In this document: piece by piece, positions 1 through 12,456 of the stretch
Layout of the letters: each line of letters starts with the position of its first letter
How positions within the stretch are numbered: position 1 is the first letter of the stretch
Assembly (NCBI GenBank): GCA_963932145.1
Contig: OZ010595.1
Location: 90,914,565 to 90,978,564 of the forward strand
Direction of reading: 5' to 3'
Source: Acanthosepion lycidas
Taxonomy: Eukaryota > Mollusca > Cephalopoda > Sepiida > Sepiidae
DNA length: 64,000 nucleotides
Translations under genes and position numbers: made by a program
The notes under the pieces: generated by a model
Database searches by the model: none
What the model was told of the DNA's origin: nothing
The model's input: the letters and a program-made list of their open reading frames with translations, nothing else

Positions 1-204
1 TAAAAATTATTAATAAATTATACATTAGAATAAATTCAGTTTTGGATTATTGGTATTACTCAGTCTCATGTTAAAAATTAGCAAATAATGTTGAATTTTA
101 ATTTATGCAACAAAATTAAAATCAGTTGTAATAAAAATATTTTCATTTGATGTTAGCAAATTGTCTTGCTGATGAATAAATACAGGCATGATCAAATTAT
201 TTCA

Positions 205-254
<50 letters not shown>

Positions 255-490
255 CTTATATGCATTTTTCTCAGATATCTGTTTAATTTATATTTTTATA
301 AGTATTCATTTTTAGCAAGACAGAATACTGAATGTTCTTAAATGTTTAAATACAAAAATATTAAACGTAGAAGTTCAGAATTTCTTTAAAATTATTTTAG
401 GAAATATTCTTTAGGATGATATACTTGCATATTTGAAATTTTGTTGAAATGTAAGTTTTTAAATTTTATTCTTCGAAACATTTCCATAGA

Positions 491-548
<58 letters not shown>

Positions 549-1289
549 TTAACAAAATTCTTTTAAACATTAAACTTATTCTTTTAAATATTTTTAATTA
601 ACATTTTTAAAATTCCAATTATTAGTAAAAAAAAAAAAAAAAAAAATTGTGAAATGGAAATTAAGAGAATGAAAATAAAGAAAAAGATAGTAAAAGAAAC
701 TAAAGTCATGTTTCCACCAACTGAATAGTATTTTTTTTATTTTGTGCTTATGAATAGTGTGAAATATATTTCATATTTAATTGGGCTGAATTAAGGACCA
801 AAAAGAAGAAAATGATTTTCAGTTTGGTCATAATAATTTTGCTGACATCTTCATGGTTCTCAGCTAAAATAGATGGAATAGGCTAGCATTTCTTTTATTT
901 TTGAAATATAAAAAAGTTGCTTTGATATGAAGACAATAAATATTAATTTTACCTTTAAAGAATATAAAGAGTGGGATCAATTTTCATGTGTTATGTATTA
1001 AATGGATCCTCTTTTGTCCAAGTTCAACAATTGCAATGATTAAATAATAATGAATTGATAAAATAAGAAATATAATTTGGCTAATCAACTGTTTCTTGTT
1101 TCCATTGATTGTTGGACAACTGAACGTATTCTTTGTCATTTTTGTATTCTTCAACACTCATCAGACTTATTCTGTGAGAAAAAGGAAACATTTTTTCCAA
1201 GGGAAAAAAAAAATTATTATATACATAAAATATATGATCTGTAGATTGAAAGTCTGTGCAAGTAGAAAAATTCTTGGTGTGAAAATGGA

Positions 1290-1470
1290 AATCTGTAAGT
1301 TGAATTTCAAATTCCAGTCAAGTTTGTTGTATTCACTTTGCTGTAATGTCCTTGGGAAAGACATGAATCCATTTATTCCCCACCCACTCTATGGGCAAAA
1401 TAGCATGACAGACTGGGTCCTATAGCCTTGGTTGATAAGCAATTTAAAAGGAGGACAACTCTGAATTCAA
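1290..1470 (+). repeat. SINE-like copy, tRNA-Arg-like family (partial)
   Basis: It contains a decayed B-box (TTTCAAATTCC) followed by a body shared with copies at 31100, 32684 and, inverted, near 10015, 23850 and 59990. Shared words are CAGACTGGGTCCTATAGCCT and a 3' end reading CTGAATTCAAA. The 5' head is mostly eroded. Similarity to the other copies was judged by eye. Confidence 0.6.
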
Positions 1471-1708
1471 ATTGGTTAGGCAAGCAACACAAAAATTCTG
1501 TTTACTATTAAAATTACATCAGCATCATCCACTCTAATGTTCTTTCAGTCCTATTCTCTATGCGGAGTTTATAGGTGAAAAAAAAAAAGATCAGAGATTT
1601 TGGACTTTGTTCTATCCAATTTTTAAATAGTTCTTTTTTTTTATAGCCAAAAGAACTTTTGCTTCTTTTTAGGTATCCCCAGACACAATATCACATTTAT
1701 TCTATGGG

Positions 1709-1741
<33 letters not shown>

Positions 1742-1743
<2 letters not shown>

Positions 1744-1821
1744 AGGTTGGTGCAAAAATAATGTCGTTTTCTCACATAGTAACATATGTGAGAAAACGAC
1801 ATTATTTTTGCACCAACCTAA
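1742..1821. mobile_element. Mariner-type MITE, 80-bp palindrome, copy 1
   Basis: It is a near-perfect hairpin. Each arm starts TTAGGTTGGTGCAAAAATAA, and a short loop sits in the CACATAGTAACATATGTG centre. Terminus, 80-bp length and TA-rich insertion site match the class of mariner MITEs typified by human MADE1. It lies directly beside a (TA)n tract. It has no coding capacity and presumably moved by a mariner transposase in trans. Confidence 0.88.
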
Positions 1822-4079
1822 TATATATAAAATGCACAATTGTATGACATATATCATTGAGGAGTGAGGAATTTGAAGGTGACATATTGGCTTGTTAGCC
1901 AGTTATATAAGTGATACTTGTACAGACTTTCACAATGTGTGTGTTTTTCGCTTTATAAAGTAGGTGTAGGAGAGCTCTTACATGTATAGTTTGAAGTTGC
2001 TATCTGAATACTTGGGTGTCATGTGTACCTAACGTTGTTCAAATGGATTGATCAAGTTTGTATATTAATTACCATCTTTTTTCATTTGCCATATTTTTTC
2101 TTGATGAAAATGTTTCCACTTTTTTCATCAAACACCTGATAAAGGCTGAAGAATGTATCAGCCAAAATATGTTCAACAAATTTACAAAGGAGTTCATATG
2201 TCTTAACAATATTTGGAATGTTAATGATTACTTTGAAAGCTATAAACAATACATTCCTTTGTCAGAAATTATAATTAAAATCAACCTTTTATTGGGACAA
2301 CCATGATCATCTTCTTTGTTATACTCACAATGTTTTGACTGTTTTCATGTATTTGTCATCATACTCTTTAACCTACTCAAAATTTTGAACCAAATCCTTT
2401 ATTCAATTCTCATTCCACTTTCCATGTTTAAGGGAGATAGATCATATCAATTAATTCTCTCTTCTTTATTTGCATTTGTGTCATAACAATCAAGATGAGC
2501 ATGAGAGGCTGAATAGGAAGACATAATAATAATATTCTTGTTTTTTTAAATGATAAATGTTGCCCATAAATATTTTAATTAAAACAAATTTAGGAGTAAA
2601 TTTATCCTTTCAATTTTAAAATTGTCTGTTGGACAAGGTTATTGAATTGAAGAAACATAGCTTATTGATTATGATAGGTTTTTCCAGAATTTCTTAAAAT
2701 AATTTACAAATTCATGGCATCATTATTTTTTCTTGCTTTCTATGAATCTATGAATTATATTACTTCATTTCCACTGAGTTTCTTCTGTTGTGTCCTACAG
2801 TTTTGATTTAATGAATTCTTCAGAGTTTATTTTGATATCTTGAATCTTTTGGAACTGCTCCCAAGGTAAGGAATGCTGTTTGGAGTAAAACAAGTGATAG
2901 TCTGAAAGTGACTGATTTGGAGAAAATGCCTCATGTGGGAGAACTTTTCTTCCTAGTACTATGATTGTTTGTGTTGTCCTGCAATTTTTCCAGGATTTTT
3001 CCCCCAGAAGAAAAAAAAGATCTTTCTATTCCAATCTGTCATTCAATGAAGCCTTTGGCTCACTGTGGAATTTTACAGTAAAAGATTTCTGCAATTTGAC
3101 CGCCCACACAAAAAAAAACTCTCTTTTGCCAGAAAATTCAATTCAGATTGAGATATTGAAAGTGTCCTGGATTTAGCCACAGTTTTAGATTCTAATGATC
3201 ATATCTTCCATGTCAAGCTAAAAGAGAAAGACAAATGTTTTTGCTGATTTTTCCTTTTCATAAGTTTATGTGGACCCAAGTTTTCTAGTTTCTATATTTT
3301 TTCAAAGATTTCTAACTGATGTTGATTGATTTGCATTTGATTTTTTTTTTTAAATTTGTATTTTTTATTTTTCATTATTGTTAAAAAGATTCTCTAATCT
3401 ATTGTCAATTTCTGAGATCCTCCAGAATGTTCTTTGTCCTTGGGATCAAAATTTCCTCTTGAAAACCATTCTTGGCACATACTTTCACCTACTGAATAAT
3501 TACCTTAATTATTAGTGATTTAGATTCTGCTTTAATTATTCCCAAATTAATCATGATTAGTAAAAAGTGTTAAATGTAAATTTTATATTTGGGAATGATT
3601 TTTGCCAAGATAAATTCAAACAATTCTTAAAACTTATTCATGCTCAAGAAATAAAAAATAAAAAAATGAGTAAACTTGACACTGCTAACATTTCCCTGAC
3701 ATAGTGAAAAATACAGTGAGAGGAACTTTTGCTTCAACCTGCTAAAATATTGAATGGAAAAATATATGGGCTATTATATTTTCCTTTATGAATCCCCTGT
3801 TCACAAGATTTCTTTCTTTACTGATGCACTGATTGACATTCATTTGTGATTTTCATTGCAATATCCATTGTAGTGAAATCTTTAGGCTTTTTACTAAAAC
3901 ATGTTTCCTCTGTAGTTTCTTCTTGGGTAAAAGCCAGTATCAAGGCTTTTGTACCTTGTAAATATCTGATAAAACCAGTTCACACCTGCATGTTCAGCCT
4001 CTGTAGCCCTCAGGAATCACTTTTTCTGGCAATATTGATATAGTAGTTCTGATCACAACAGACACTGTCTGCTTGTAAT

Positions 4080-5440
4080 AAATGTAAACGTGTCCCCAAA
4101 AAGGCTAAATCATTGTTTGCTGAGGAAGTGAGGCACCATATTGGCTTGATTCTGTATTGTTTGGTTATTGTTCTCATTACTGGGGGAACTGTAAGAGTGT
4201 GTTAAACAAGGATAAATCCTCAATCCCTCTCTCTTCAATTAATTTAAAGTGCTATCATTTTCTGCTGATAAATCAGAATGCTTTGCTTACAAATTCTTTT
4301 AATTCTACTCTTTACCCATCAGGAATTCCTTCACCTGACTTTCCACTTAAAAATGATTCTCTACTGTGTGGTATGCATATAAAACCATCCATAGTTTCAA
4401 CTATCATCTTCAAATTTGATCCCCCACAAAGCATGTGAACTAGATTGTTCTTCAGAAGTGTGTTTCCGAACTGGCTCCTGTACTCTGCAAGATGATTTGC
4501 TGCTGCTTGTTTTCTGGATTGTTGGAAATCCACTTCTGTATTTCCCATTTTTAAAACCTTGGAGAATCATCAGATCCTTTGAACTATCAACTTATTAGTT
4601 TTCTACCTTTTCTCTTTGGCAAAATAGTAGAGACTCTAATCAATTCCAAACTGGTTAAGTATCTCGCTTCACAGGGTTTTCTTTCTGACTGTTATATTTT
4701 CGTAAAAAAAAAAAAGGAAACTAACTTTCTTGTCCACGTGACTTTTCACACGTTCCCTTTTCTCTATAAAAGCTGCGTTCTTCTTCCTTTTCATTCTGAA
4801 TTCTTTCCTTTGTTGATTACTGACTGCTGTGAATTAAGTTCAGTAAAGCCTTAAGAAAAGGTTATTCTATCCTTGCTTTCTTCTTTGTACTATGTAACAC
4901 TGACAAACAATATGGTTTTTGCTTCTCTAGGTCAAATGTCAATGTATTGATGGTTTTGTTGAAAGAGTCTGTCAAGCTTTAGATAAAAATAGTGAAGCTC
5001 AAGCTGTTGTGTTAGATATTTCAAAGGCATTTAGCATGCTCATCTTTTTCATAATTGGAAGGTTTATGGTGTTTTGGGCCATTTCTTTGGTTTGATTGAC
5101 TCTTTCTTATCAAACTGCATAATGAATGTTATTTTGAATGGCTACTCCTCTAGACCATTTTGCATTAATGTGGATATCCTCCAGGACTCTATTCTTGAAC
5201 CCACACTCTTCTTCTTTCTTTTTTTATTAACAATCTTCCTGATGTTATCAGTTCCTGACTTTGTATGCAGGTAGATGCCATAGCTATTTACTCTTAATAG
5301 TAAGTCTGACCAGTTCATTAAAATCAAATTAGTAGTTGAACTTCAAAATTATCTTTAATCTGTTCTGAGCTGGGACAAGAATTGGTTTGTTAATTTCAAC
5401 ATCTCAAAAATGAAACTGTTCTTTATTGCCTTATTTGGGA
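4080..5440 (+). pseudogene. Decayed non-LTR retrotransposon reverse transcriptase (Jockey/CR1-like)
   Basis: Pieces of a LINE ORF2 appear in order in shifting frames. A linker with IIFKFDPPQS near 4400 corresponds to the usual L-DPSKA motif. NYQLISFLPFLFGKIVETLI follows at about 4582 (usual NYRPISLLP), then LDISKAF at about 5014, then NGYSSRPFCINVDILQDSIL at about 5137 (usual GVPQGSVL). The YADD box region near 5270 has decayed, with a frameshift next to DAIAIYS. A tail WDKNWFVNFNISKMKL near 5375 matches W-DWLVNFN-SKTK. Stops and frameshifts throughout show it is dead. The endonuclease domain was not recognised. It sits in a Robo intron, antisense to the gene. Confidence 0.85.
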
Positions 5441-6347
5441 TGAAATGATTAAAAAAATGTTTATAACAAAGGAGGAAACATTAATTGAGAATAAGGGAGA
5501 AAAAGAATTAAGCTTTTATCATTTAAGATAAGAATTCTTGTTGCTATTCAAATATTTGATCATTAATTGCAAATAATCACCTTGTCCATCAAACAATGGA
5601 AATTTTAATGTATAGGAAACTAAGTTGACTGCTTAAGTTTAAAATGAAAAAAAAATGACTTTCATAGAATGAAGTAATTTGTCAATGGGAATGACTGTCA
5701 GAATGTCATATGAATAAAATTTTAATAAAAAACGTGCACTTTTCTTTGACCTTGTGCCATACTAAAACTTAATATTAAAGGTGGGTATTTTATCAATAAC
5801 ACTCAACGCATTTGAATTACAACAGAAAACATTTTATCAGCTCTGAAGGTTCAAAAATTATTTCTGCTTGAATTTTGAGATGGGTGGCTTATTTATTAAT
5901 ATGTAATAATTCTTTTTGAATAACATCTTCATCTTAGTTGTTTTTATCCTATTTCATCCCTATTTTGTTTTCTCTCAGACATTCTTTCTGAGAGACTCTT
6001 CTCTATATGTCATATTTTCTGTACAGCTTTGCATTCTCTATTAAGCCACTGCATTCCAATACTCTACCTGAAGGTTATTGGATATGACAGGTATCTGAAT
6101 ATGCACTGTCTGAGATATCAGCTAAGATGGAGATGCTTGTTCAAAAGAATCAATTTACATGGTGGGATTCTGAAAAGTCCTCATCTAACAAAGAACTGAT
6201 TGCAAAAAAAAAAAAAAAAAAAAAAAAAAGAAAGAAAGAAAGAAATTTGTTTGATCAGATTTCAAGAAGTCAAGCTAACTTTTCAGCAAGTCTTGTATAA
6301 TAGCATACAGTTGACATGTAAAACAATGGAAATTGGTGTCTACTCAC

Positions 6348-6518
6348 CACTGGATGAAATCAATGTGTTGTTTTGGGCATCAATATCTTTATCCCCATCT
6401 AAGCCTGGTGGGGGAGCAGAGGGTTCTGGGGCCAACAAAGGTTCTTGTTCAGGGTTTTGCTGGTGATTATGGTGCAGACTGTGCTGGTGTTGTCGAGCAG
6501 AGGATAATTTTTTATTAC
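6348..6518 (-). CDS. robo: Robo receptor cytoplasmic exon A (downstream-most exon in the window)
   Basis: A 171-nt exon: two bases, 56 codons, one base. The acceptor is ACATTCTATAG|GTAATAAA and the donor CATCCAGTG|GTGAGT. It encodes NKKLSSARQHQHSLHHNHQQ, then a Pro-rich stretch with APEPSAPPPGLDGD, ending NNTLISSSG. The His/Gln-rich start is poorly conserved. The proline stretch sits where ROBO1 has its later polyproline motifs, but a full CC3-type run is not seen. The acceptor has a weak pyrimidine tract and lies about 75 nt from a G-rich minisatellite. The donor is strong and leaves one base, so at least one more exon lies downstream, beyond position 1. Confidence 0.85.
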
Positions 6519-6593
6519 CTATAGAATGTTCAAAAGATACAGAAAGTGTTGGCAAGAAAGGTTTTAAAATAAGAGTTGGTTGGTTTTCACTTC

Positions 6594-6875
6594 AAATGTT
6601 ACCCCTCCCTACCATAAAAATGCTGCCCACCCTCATGAAAATGTTACCCCTCCCTACCATAAAAATGCTGCCCACCCTCATGAAAATGTTACCCCTCCCT
6701 ACCATAAAAATGCTGCCTACCCCCATGAAAATGTTACCCCTCTACCATAAAAATGCTGCCCACCCTTATGAAAATGTTACCCCTCCCTACCATAAAAATG
6801 CTGCCCACCCCCATGAAAATGTTACCCCTCTCTACCATAAAAATGCTGCCCACCCTCATGAAAATGCTGGCCTCT
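6594..6875. repeat. 45-bp minisatellite, about 6.3 copies, G-rich on the Robo sense strand
   Basis: The units begin AAATGTTACCCCTCCCTACC and end CTGCCCACCCTCATGA on the plus strand. They start at about 6594, 6639, 6684, 6729, 6772 and 6817; the fourth is 2 bp short, and a partial copy ends the array. On the transcribed Robo strand each unit carries the runs GGGTGGG and GGGAGGGG. The array begins about 75 bp upstream of the exon A acceptor. Plus-strand translation is open only because the unit length is a multiple of three. Confidence 0.93.
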
Positions 6876-7110
6876 ATGATGATTTTAATTAATTAGGATT
6901 GCTTCATATCTTTCATGAATTAGTGGAGGTTGCTTTATAAATTATATTCATCACTCCATTGCACAAATCAACACCATATTTTTGTCTTTACAAGCCATAT
7001 CACTTCTATAGAAGAATGCTGTTAATACAATGGATGGAGTGTAGTATGAGCAGAGATGAATTTTTATGTATAAATCAAAGAGAAAAGGACACAAAAATCA
7101 GAAAGAGGCA

Positions 7111-7499
7111 CAGTTGAAATTTATGGGATACAAAATGAAAGAGTTTGGAGAATTTGAGACTCAAAGCACATATTGAATAACAAAAGTTATTATGGATTAC
7201 TTGTAACTGAGTGCATGTGTCTCAGTATAAATAATGATTGACCGATTTTATCATTGTAATATTTCTGCATTATATCAAGTATTAAGAATATAGTAACTAG
7301 GGTCCACAAATTGGAGGAGAGAGTTATCAAAGATAATGTTTTGACTTTGAATCCGCGGTTATCTCCCTTTAATCATCTCTCTGGACCTTCTTTGCCATAG
7401 GGCTGCTTACGCCTTTGCACCAGGACTTCCCTTTTGTGAGGCATAAACAAACTTTAATTCTGAAAATGTGGTCCAGAGAAAAAAGTTTGGGAACCATTG
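7111..7499 (-). mobile_element. hAT-like MITE copy (inverted relative to 40469-40905)
   Basis: Read on the minus strand it starts CAATGGTTCCCAAAC and tracks the 40469 copy through AAAGGGAGATAACC, CTCCTCCAATTT and ATTCTTAATACTTGATATAA. Its far end near 7111 is a degenerate CAGTTGAAATT terminus. No clear target duplication was seen. There is no coding capacity. Confidence 0.6.
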
Positions 7500-7774
7500 A
7501 CTTAGACCGACAATATATAGGAAGTTGTGGAGCTCTATGATCGTCCATGTCTTGAAATGGCACATAAAATAAACAGCAGGATTATCATTATTTTATTTTT
7601 TGAGATGAAGCATTGTCAGCCATTATTATTATTAGTAATAGTATACTTCATTGATGAAAAAATAAAAATGACTGTTAATAAGGCATCCATTAAATGGAAT
7701 TGAAATTTGATATTTTCATTAATTCTCTTGTCTGGACGAGTGTTGGGCAGTTTCATTGAAAAGGAGAAACTCAC

Positions 7775-7909
7775 CTTGCTCCAATAACTGCTTCTTGCGC
7801 TGTGACTTGGGATAGGGTTTATGTACAACGGCACTGAAGTTGCTGTCAGTGCTATAAGGACTGGTAGGACGTGCGGCTCGGTGATGTCTCCGAGAATGAT
7901 GCTTCTTGC
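7775..7909 (-). CDS. robo: Robo receptor cytoplasmic exon B (RPTSPYSTDSN block)
   Basis: A 135-nt exon: two bases, 44 codons, one base. The acceptor is TTATTTTCAG|GCAAGAAG and the donor GGAGCAAG|GTGAGT. It encodes a basic stretch KKHHSRRHHRAA, then RPTSPYSTDSNFSAVV, then HKPYPKSQRKKQLLEQ. The middle block matches RPTSPVSTDSNMSAAV of human ROBO1 and directly follows the SSSDGSF region there too, so both order and sequence agree. Its last G joins GT of exon A to give Gly. The basic flanks and the Ser/Thr-Pro sites could be regulatory; that is inference. Confidence 0.95.
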
Positions 7910-10900
7910 CTGAAAATAAACAGTTCACAAGATCAGATCACATGATCCGTTGGACAAAAAGACAAACAGTATTTACATAAATACTTTATTGTTTTGTTGA
8001 TAAAATAGAATTATGCAGGCAGAAACTATAAAGAATTTATTAATGAAAAGTATCGTTAAAATTTCTATATTCTAACAAAGATTTGAAAATATGATACTAG
8101 AGAAAACTTATCCATTTTTACAATGTATAAGGCACACTTTTAAAATTTCACTTAAAATGACTTATATATTATGAACAGTAAACATTTGGTGTGATGTGAA
8201 ATAAGTAGTGAAGATTTTAGTTAAAAATTTGTAGGTGAAGATTTTAGTTAAAATTTTACAGAATTCAAAAATTGTAAAATAATGATCTTTGCCTGGATTT
8301 TCCTCCCTTTTTTTTTATTTAAATTTTATTTATTTTTTTCTTCCATTTAAAGCATTTTGTTATATTTACTTTTAACAATTGTAGCTTAAAACATAATTCC
8401 CATAAAATATTGTACATATTCAGTATATTCATGAAATCAGAAGATTACTTTGTAGAAGGATTTGAAATGAGTTCCAACCATTTTAAAAGAAATTGCAAAA
8501 ATATAATGTCTGTTATGATGCCATGTCATCTTCACTGGCTGGTCCATGTCATAGCTGAAAATGGGTGTAACAACTTTTTACTGTGATTACTCTCTATCTG
8601 AATGTGTAGGTGAAGTAATAGTTATCAAAACAAAAATTAGTATTGACAGGTTGAATTTAAAATCTAGCCAAGGCTGATGAATTCAATTTGTATTAATGAT
8701 CTTGGGAAGGTCATGAGTCCATCACTACCCTCTGCCTCCAGCTCTGGGTTAAATAAATGTATATACTGAGCTCTCTGATTGGCAGTCAGTCTAGGAAAGG
8801 GATAACTATGTATTCAGAAATCCCTCTCTTACCATCCTCAAGAACAGTCATGAAATTTCATAGAGTTATTAAAAGAATAGAAACTGGAGAGCCATGATTG
8901 TCTCCAGTCTGAAAGACATGGCATTAGCAAAAACAAAAAAACAAAAAACAAAAAGAAGAGAGTAAAGTCATGAGAAAGTGCTCATTCTTTTTTTTTTTCT
9001 GTCAATGATTGTGGCATGTTAAAGATGTTTTTCTTTTTCAAAATATCACTTGACTTGAGAGAATGTTTTTCCAAAAGTGTTAAATGAACATAAACATCTC
9101 TGGCACAAAATTAACTAATTTTCTTTTCTCCCATTGTAATTAGTCATTTTACTCATACTTTTACATTATGTTCCTTGGTAGGTAAATAATCTTCAATAAG
9201 TAAAAACCGTTTGAGTCAGCTCGATTCTATCAGTAATATTCAACATGATTCCTACTCAATCACAATCGCTTCTTGATTTTTTGTACATTTCTATTGTAAA
9301 ATTATTAACCATGCATTCATAATACGAATAATGATAAATAATTGATATGAAATATCTGAACAAACTATGTAAGATGAAATATGTGAAAAAATATATGAAT
9401 GTTTTATTTTTATATATTTTTATATGTTGCTTGAATTAATTCTTAACCATTGGTAATCCATTTCTTTATATTTCAATGCACAATATACAGTGTTGAAATT
9501 TGCTAAAACAAATTTTATAAAATAAAGTGCCACATTCTACTGTCAAATCTTCAAATTCCACTTAAGTCTTCATGTTACTATGGTAATTTTTATTGATTTA
9601 TACTGAATGATCTTAACCTTGTATGAAGATCAATCACCATCATAAGTCAGCTATTACAAATTCTTTTATGAAGAGGGGAAAATGCCCTTTTTGTACAGAT
9701 TAGGCAAACCTCTAAAGTTAATACATGTCTAGCATAAATAAGTAATAATCAATTTTTGAAAATTTACAATATTTGTTCATATGTCTCATAGAAATTTGGG
9801 TATTAGCTTGCTTCCTATATACTCTTTTAGTATTTGCTTTGTCACTATATAATCATTAAAGTGAACCAAAGTTTTGAAGCATTTTTTTCATAAGTATTAC
9901 TAGTGATAACATGGTATATATAAACAATGTGTGTGCATATGCATGCACATAGGTGATCATGGCTTTTCTTTATTAACTGTGATGTCTTAGAAAAGATAGT
10001 GGAATATTTTCCTGTTGCTTTCTCTACAGTTTTGGGTTCAGAGTAATCTTTGTCCTAGACTGGCTGCTATTCAAGGCTAGAGGGTTCAGTCTATCTGGTT
10101 ATTTAACTCATAGATGGGAGTGGGGGAAAGAGATGAGTTTATACCTTTTCAAGAGCATTAGTGCAAAAGTGAATGCAACAGATTTAAACTCAGACAATTC
10201 CACTTTTCTGCAACAATAACATGCACAAAAGACTATTTTTAATATACAAAAAATGGATGTAAGTCATGAAAACGTGCTTCTAGATTATCAATAGTTTATT
10301 ATTAAACAAGACATGGACTTGATTTTTTTTTTAACCTTTTGAAATAATTATCTTAGAAATGATGGGAATAAATAATGACAAAATAACTTTTTTATTTCTT
10401 AATCAAATATAAATGACAACACGCATAAGGAGCTAGCTTCATTTTTCATAAATGCATATATACTATTTAATTTGGTATAGGAACACAAAAGAGCACTCAC
10501 TGAGCATCAAACTCACTACCCTAGTCTGTGAGAGTAACTTGTATGGAAATTTACATTTTATAATTTGTGTACCAGTTATATATTGGTCATCTTCTTATTG
10601 AGTCACTACACCACACCACACCCATCCAGTGTTGCACACAGAGCACTGCTTGGGGTGTTAAGGTTTCAAGGTCATTAAGATCGAAGCAAGCAATATTTTC
10701 TCAGTGCCTGCATTGGTAGTTGGGATCAACATTGGTGGCATATCACCATTTCTCTTCAGAAACCAATAGCTGTTTGGAGGTAATTTAGGCAGGATCAGAA
10801 GGGCCCAGGCATCACTAGTCAGTGGGGAGAGATTCTGTAACGCTGAGAGAGAGAGAGAGAGAGAGAGCCTGTGTCCAACAATATTATCCAACGTTGTTAA

Positions 10901-12264
10901 GGTGGCCGCACCACATTGACTGATGCTGGCTAGGAGCTATGCTATTCAGCTGAGTGTAAAAAGCTGTGTCTTTACTTTAGCCTCTTTGCATTGGTTCAAA
11001 GCTGTGGAGTGGATGACAAGGGCCAATTTCCTACTTCAACTTTTCAAGTTGGGACTGATCTGTCCTTATGAAAAGCGGGGAGCAATGTCACCACACTACG
11101 TGCTATATATTGGTAAAAAAAGAGAACAACTTAAAAATGTCCTCGAAGACTAAATATTTGCAGAGTTCTGATTTGATCATAAAAATTTATTTCCCGGAAT
11201 TGAATTGCAGGAATTCAGGAGGAATTCTAGAAAATGCTTAAACTCATATACAATACATTGGAATTTTATCTTTCATGGGCAATGCTTTAACCAGTTAGGC
11301 TACCAAAACTGCAATGATTAAGCAAACTACATGAGGCATGTGGTGGTCTTCTGCCAACATCTTTTTATTCCTATTACATGCTTCATTATTGACAGGGAAC
11401 TGAAGAATAAAGGGACATAATCCATAGATTGTTGACTATCCAATGGGACAGGAAGTAGTATTACTCTCTATTTTATTTTTAGATTTATTGAAAAGTTTTT
11501 CACTATTAAAAATATTTTGACAGATTTTCTGTCACCTCCTTTTATGAGAGTGTGACTCCTGTATGAAACTATTTTATTTCTGCAACATGAATGAGCTAAA
11601 AAGTTTTGTTACAGAAAGCAAAATAGATGAAAGAAAATGTGTCAAAACATTTGAAATGGTGAAATTATTTCATCTCACAATCTCAAAACAACTTATGTGT
11701 ATTAAATATGAAGATTTTTATAAACTTGCCACTGATGTCTCTGGGATAAAGAAGAAATTCACTATTATGAAGGAAATAACAACAGTCTCTAATTATATGT
11801 AATACATTTTCTACTTATATAAAAACCCATGTTGGAGTAATTACTGGATTCTTTTAAATAACAGGCATGAAAAGTGAAAAGACATCACACTCTTTGTTAA
11901 AAATTTAATGTTGAATTCTAGAAAAATTCATTTTAGATTGATAGCATTTTTGATTAATAAGACTGTATTAATAGACTTTAAACATTTTAAATTCTTATCC
12001 CCACCTAGTAAATTTGGTATGTATCATTTTGTATTGGTATATTCACCAGTATACAAGATGCACATGGGAATCAAAAATAAATTTTAATTATTACAACTAA
12101 TGAATTGGTATTATGTTGAAGGGTCATGAGGTGTGGATGAATTAAAGTACGTGATAGTCTTTGAAATATTCTTATAAACCATGTTTCTTCTGAACTAGCA
12201 AATAAATTGAAACTGTCAAAAATAAAATGATGACCATTTAGATTCCTGCAAGTCTTTTACTTAC
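7910..12264. other. Robo intron between exons C and B
   Basis: A 4.36-kb intron. It contains a weak SINE-like match near 8640-8770 and an inverted SINE-like copy near 10015-10215. A G+C-richer patch at about 10600-11160 includes a (GA)n run at about 10844-10867. I could not assign that patch to a family. The rest is AT-rich with no recognised element. Confidence 0.55.
10015..10215 (-). repeat. SINE-like copy, minus orientation
   Basis: The plus strand reads TTCAGAGTAATCTTTGTCCT, then a GCTGCTATTCAAGGCTAGAG block. This is the reverse complement of the 3' body of the copies at 31100 and 32684. The inner half (TAGATGGGAGTGGGGGAAAG) also matches. The tRNA-like head is not clear here. Confidence 0.55.
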
Positions 12265-12456
12265 CAGCTTTAGGATCACAGACAGTTGTTCCAACGACAG
12301 TGAGACCTGACAGTTCAGCAGCTTTGGCAACGGCGCTGGCAAAGTCAGCTTCTGTGAGGAAGGAACCGTCACTAGAACTGGCAGCACTTGAACGAATGCT
12401 GCTACAACTGGTGTTGCTGTTGTCAGTCACACTAGCCCAAGAAGCCATTATAGAAG
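12265..12456 (-). CDS. robo: Robo receptor cytoplasmic exon C (SSSDGSF block)
   Basis: A 192-nt exon: two bases, 63 codons, one base. The acceptor is ATTTTCACAG|CTTCT and the donor AAAGCTG|GTAAGT. It encodes SIMASWASVTDNSNTS, then SSAASSSDGSFLTEADFASA and AVAKAAELSGLTVVG. These match the block recalled from human ROBO1 as [20 protein letters not shown] followed by AAAAEYAGLKV. The block is among the best-conserved parts of the Robo tail outside the CC motifs. The final G joins GC of exon B to give Gly in DPKAG-KKHH, paralleling DAAGRRHFH in human. An apparent plus-strand ORF over this exon is only the reverse reading. Confidence 0.95.

Larger units (their letters stand above)
1..6347. other. 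Robo intron downstream of exon A (continues left of window)
   Basis: No exon was found here. It holds (TA)n tracts at about 204-251 and 494-543, a poly(A) run near 630-646, a SINE-like copy near 1290-1470, a mariner-type palindrome at 1742-1821, a decayed LINE at about 4080-5440, and an A-run grading into GAAA repeats at about 6204-6243. The stretch 1900-3850 is AT-rich without a recognised element. Confidence 0.6.
6519..7774. other. Robo intron between exons B and A
   Basis: A 1.26-kb intron holding the 45-bp minisatellite (6594-6875) and an inverted hAT-like MITE copy (about 7111-7499). Around 7510-7720 there is a dispersed sequence (AGGAAGTTGT, GTCAGCCATTATTA) seen again near 17795-18340. 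No further exon was found. Confidence 0.6.

Noticed and set aside
1742..1821. Conserved microRNA gene
   Set aside because: The hairpin is explained by a mariner MITE with copies elsewhere; small-RNA data would be needed.
4312..4548. Minus-strand 78-codon ORF
   Set aside because: Reverse reading of the decayed LINE reverse transcriptase on the plus strand.
6596..6892. 98-codon repetitive plus-strand frame (MLPLPTIK units)
   Set aside because: It is a 45-bp minisatellite whose unit length is divisible by three; no splice sites or homology support coding.
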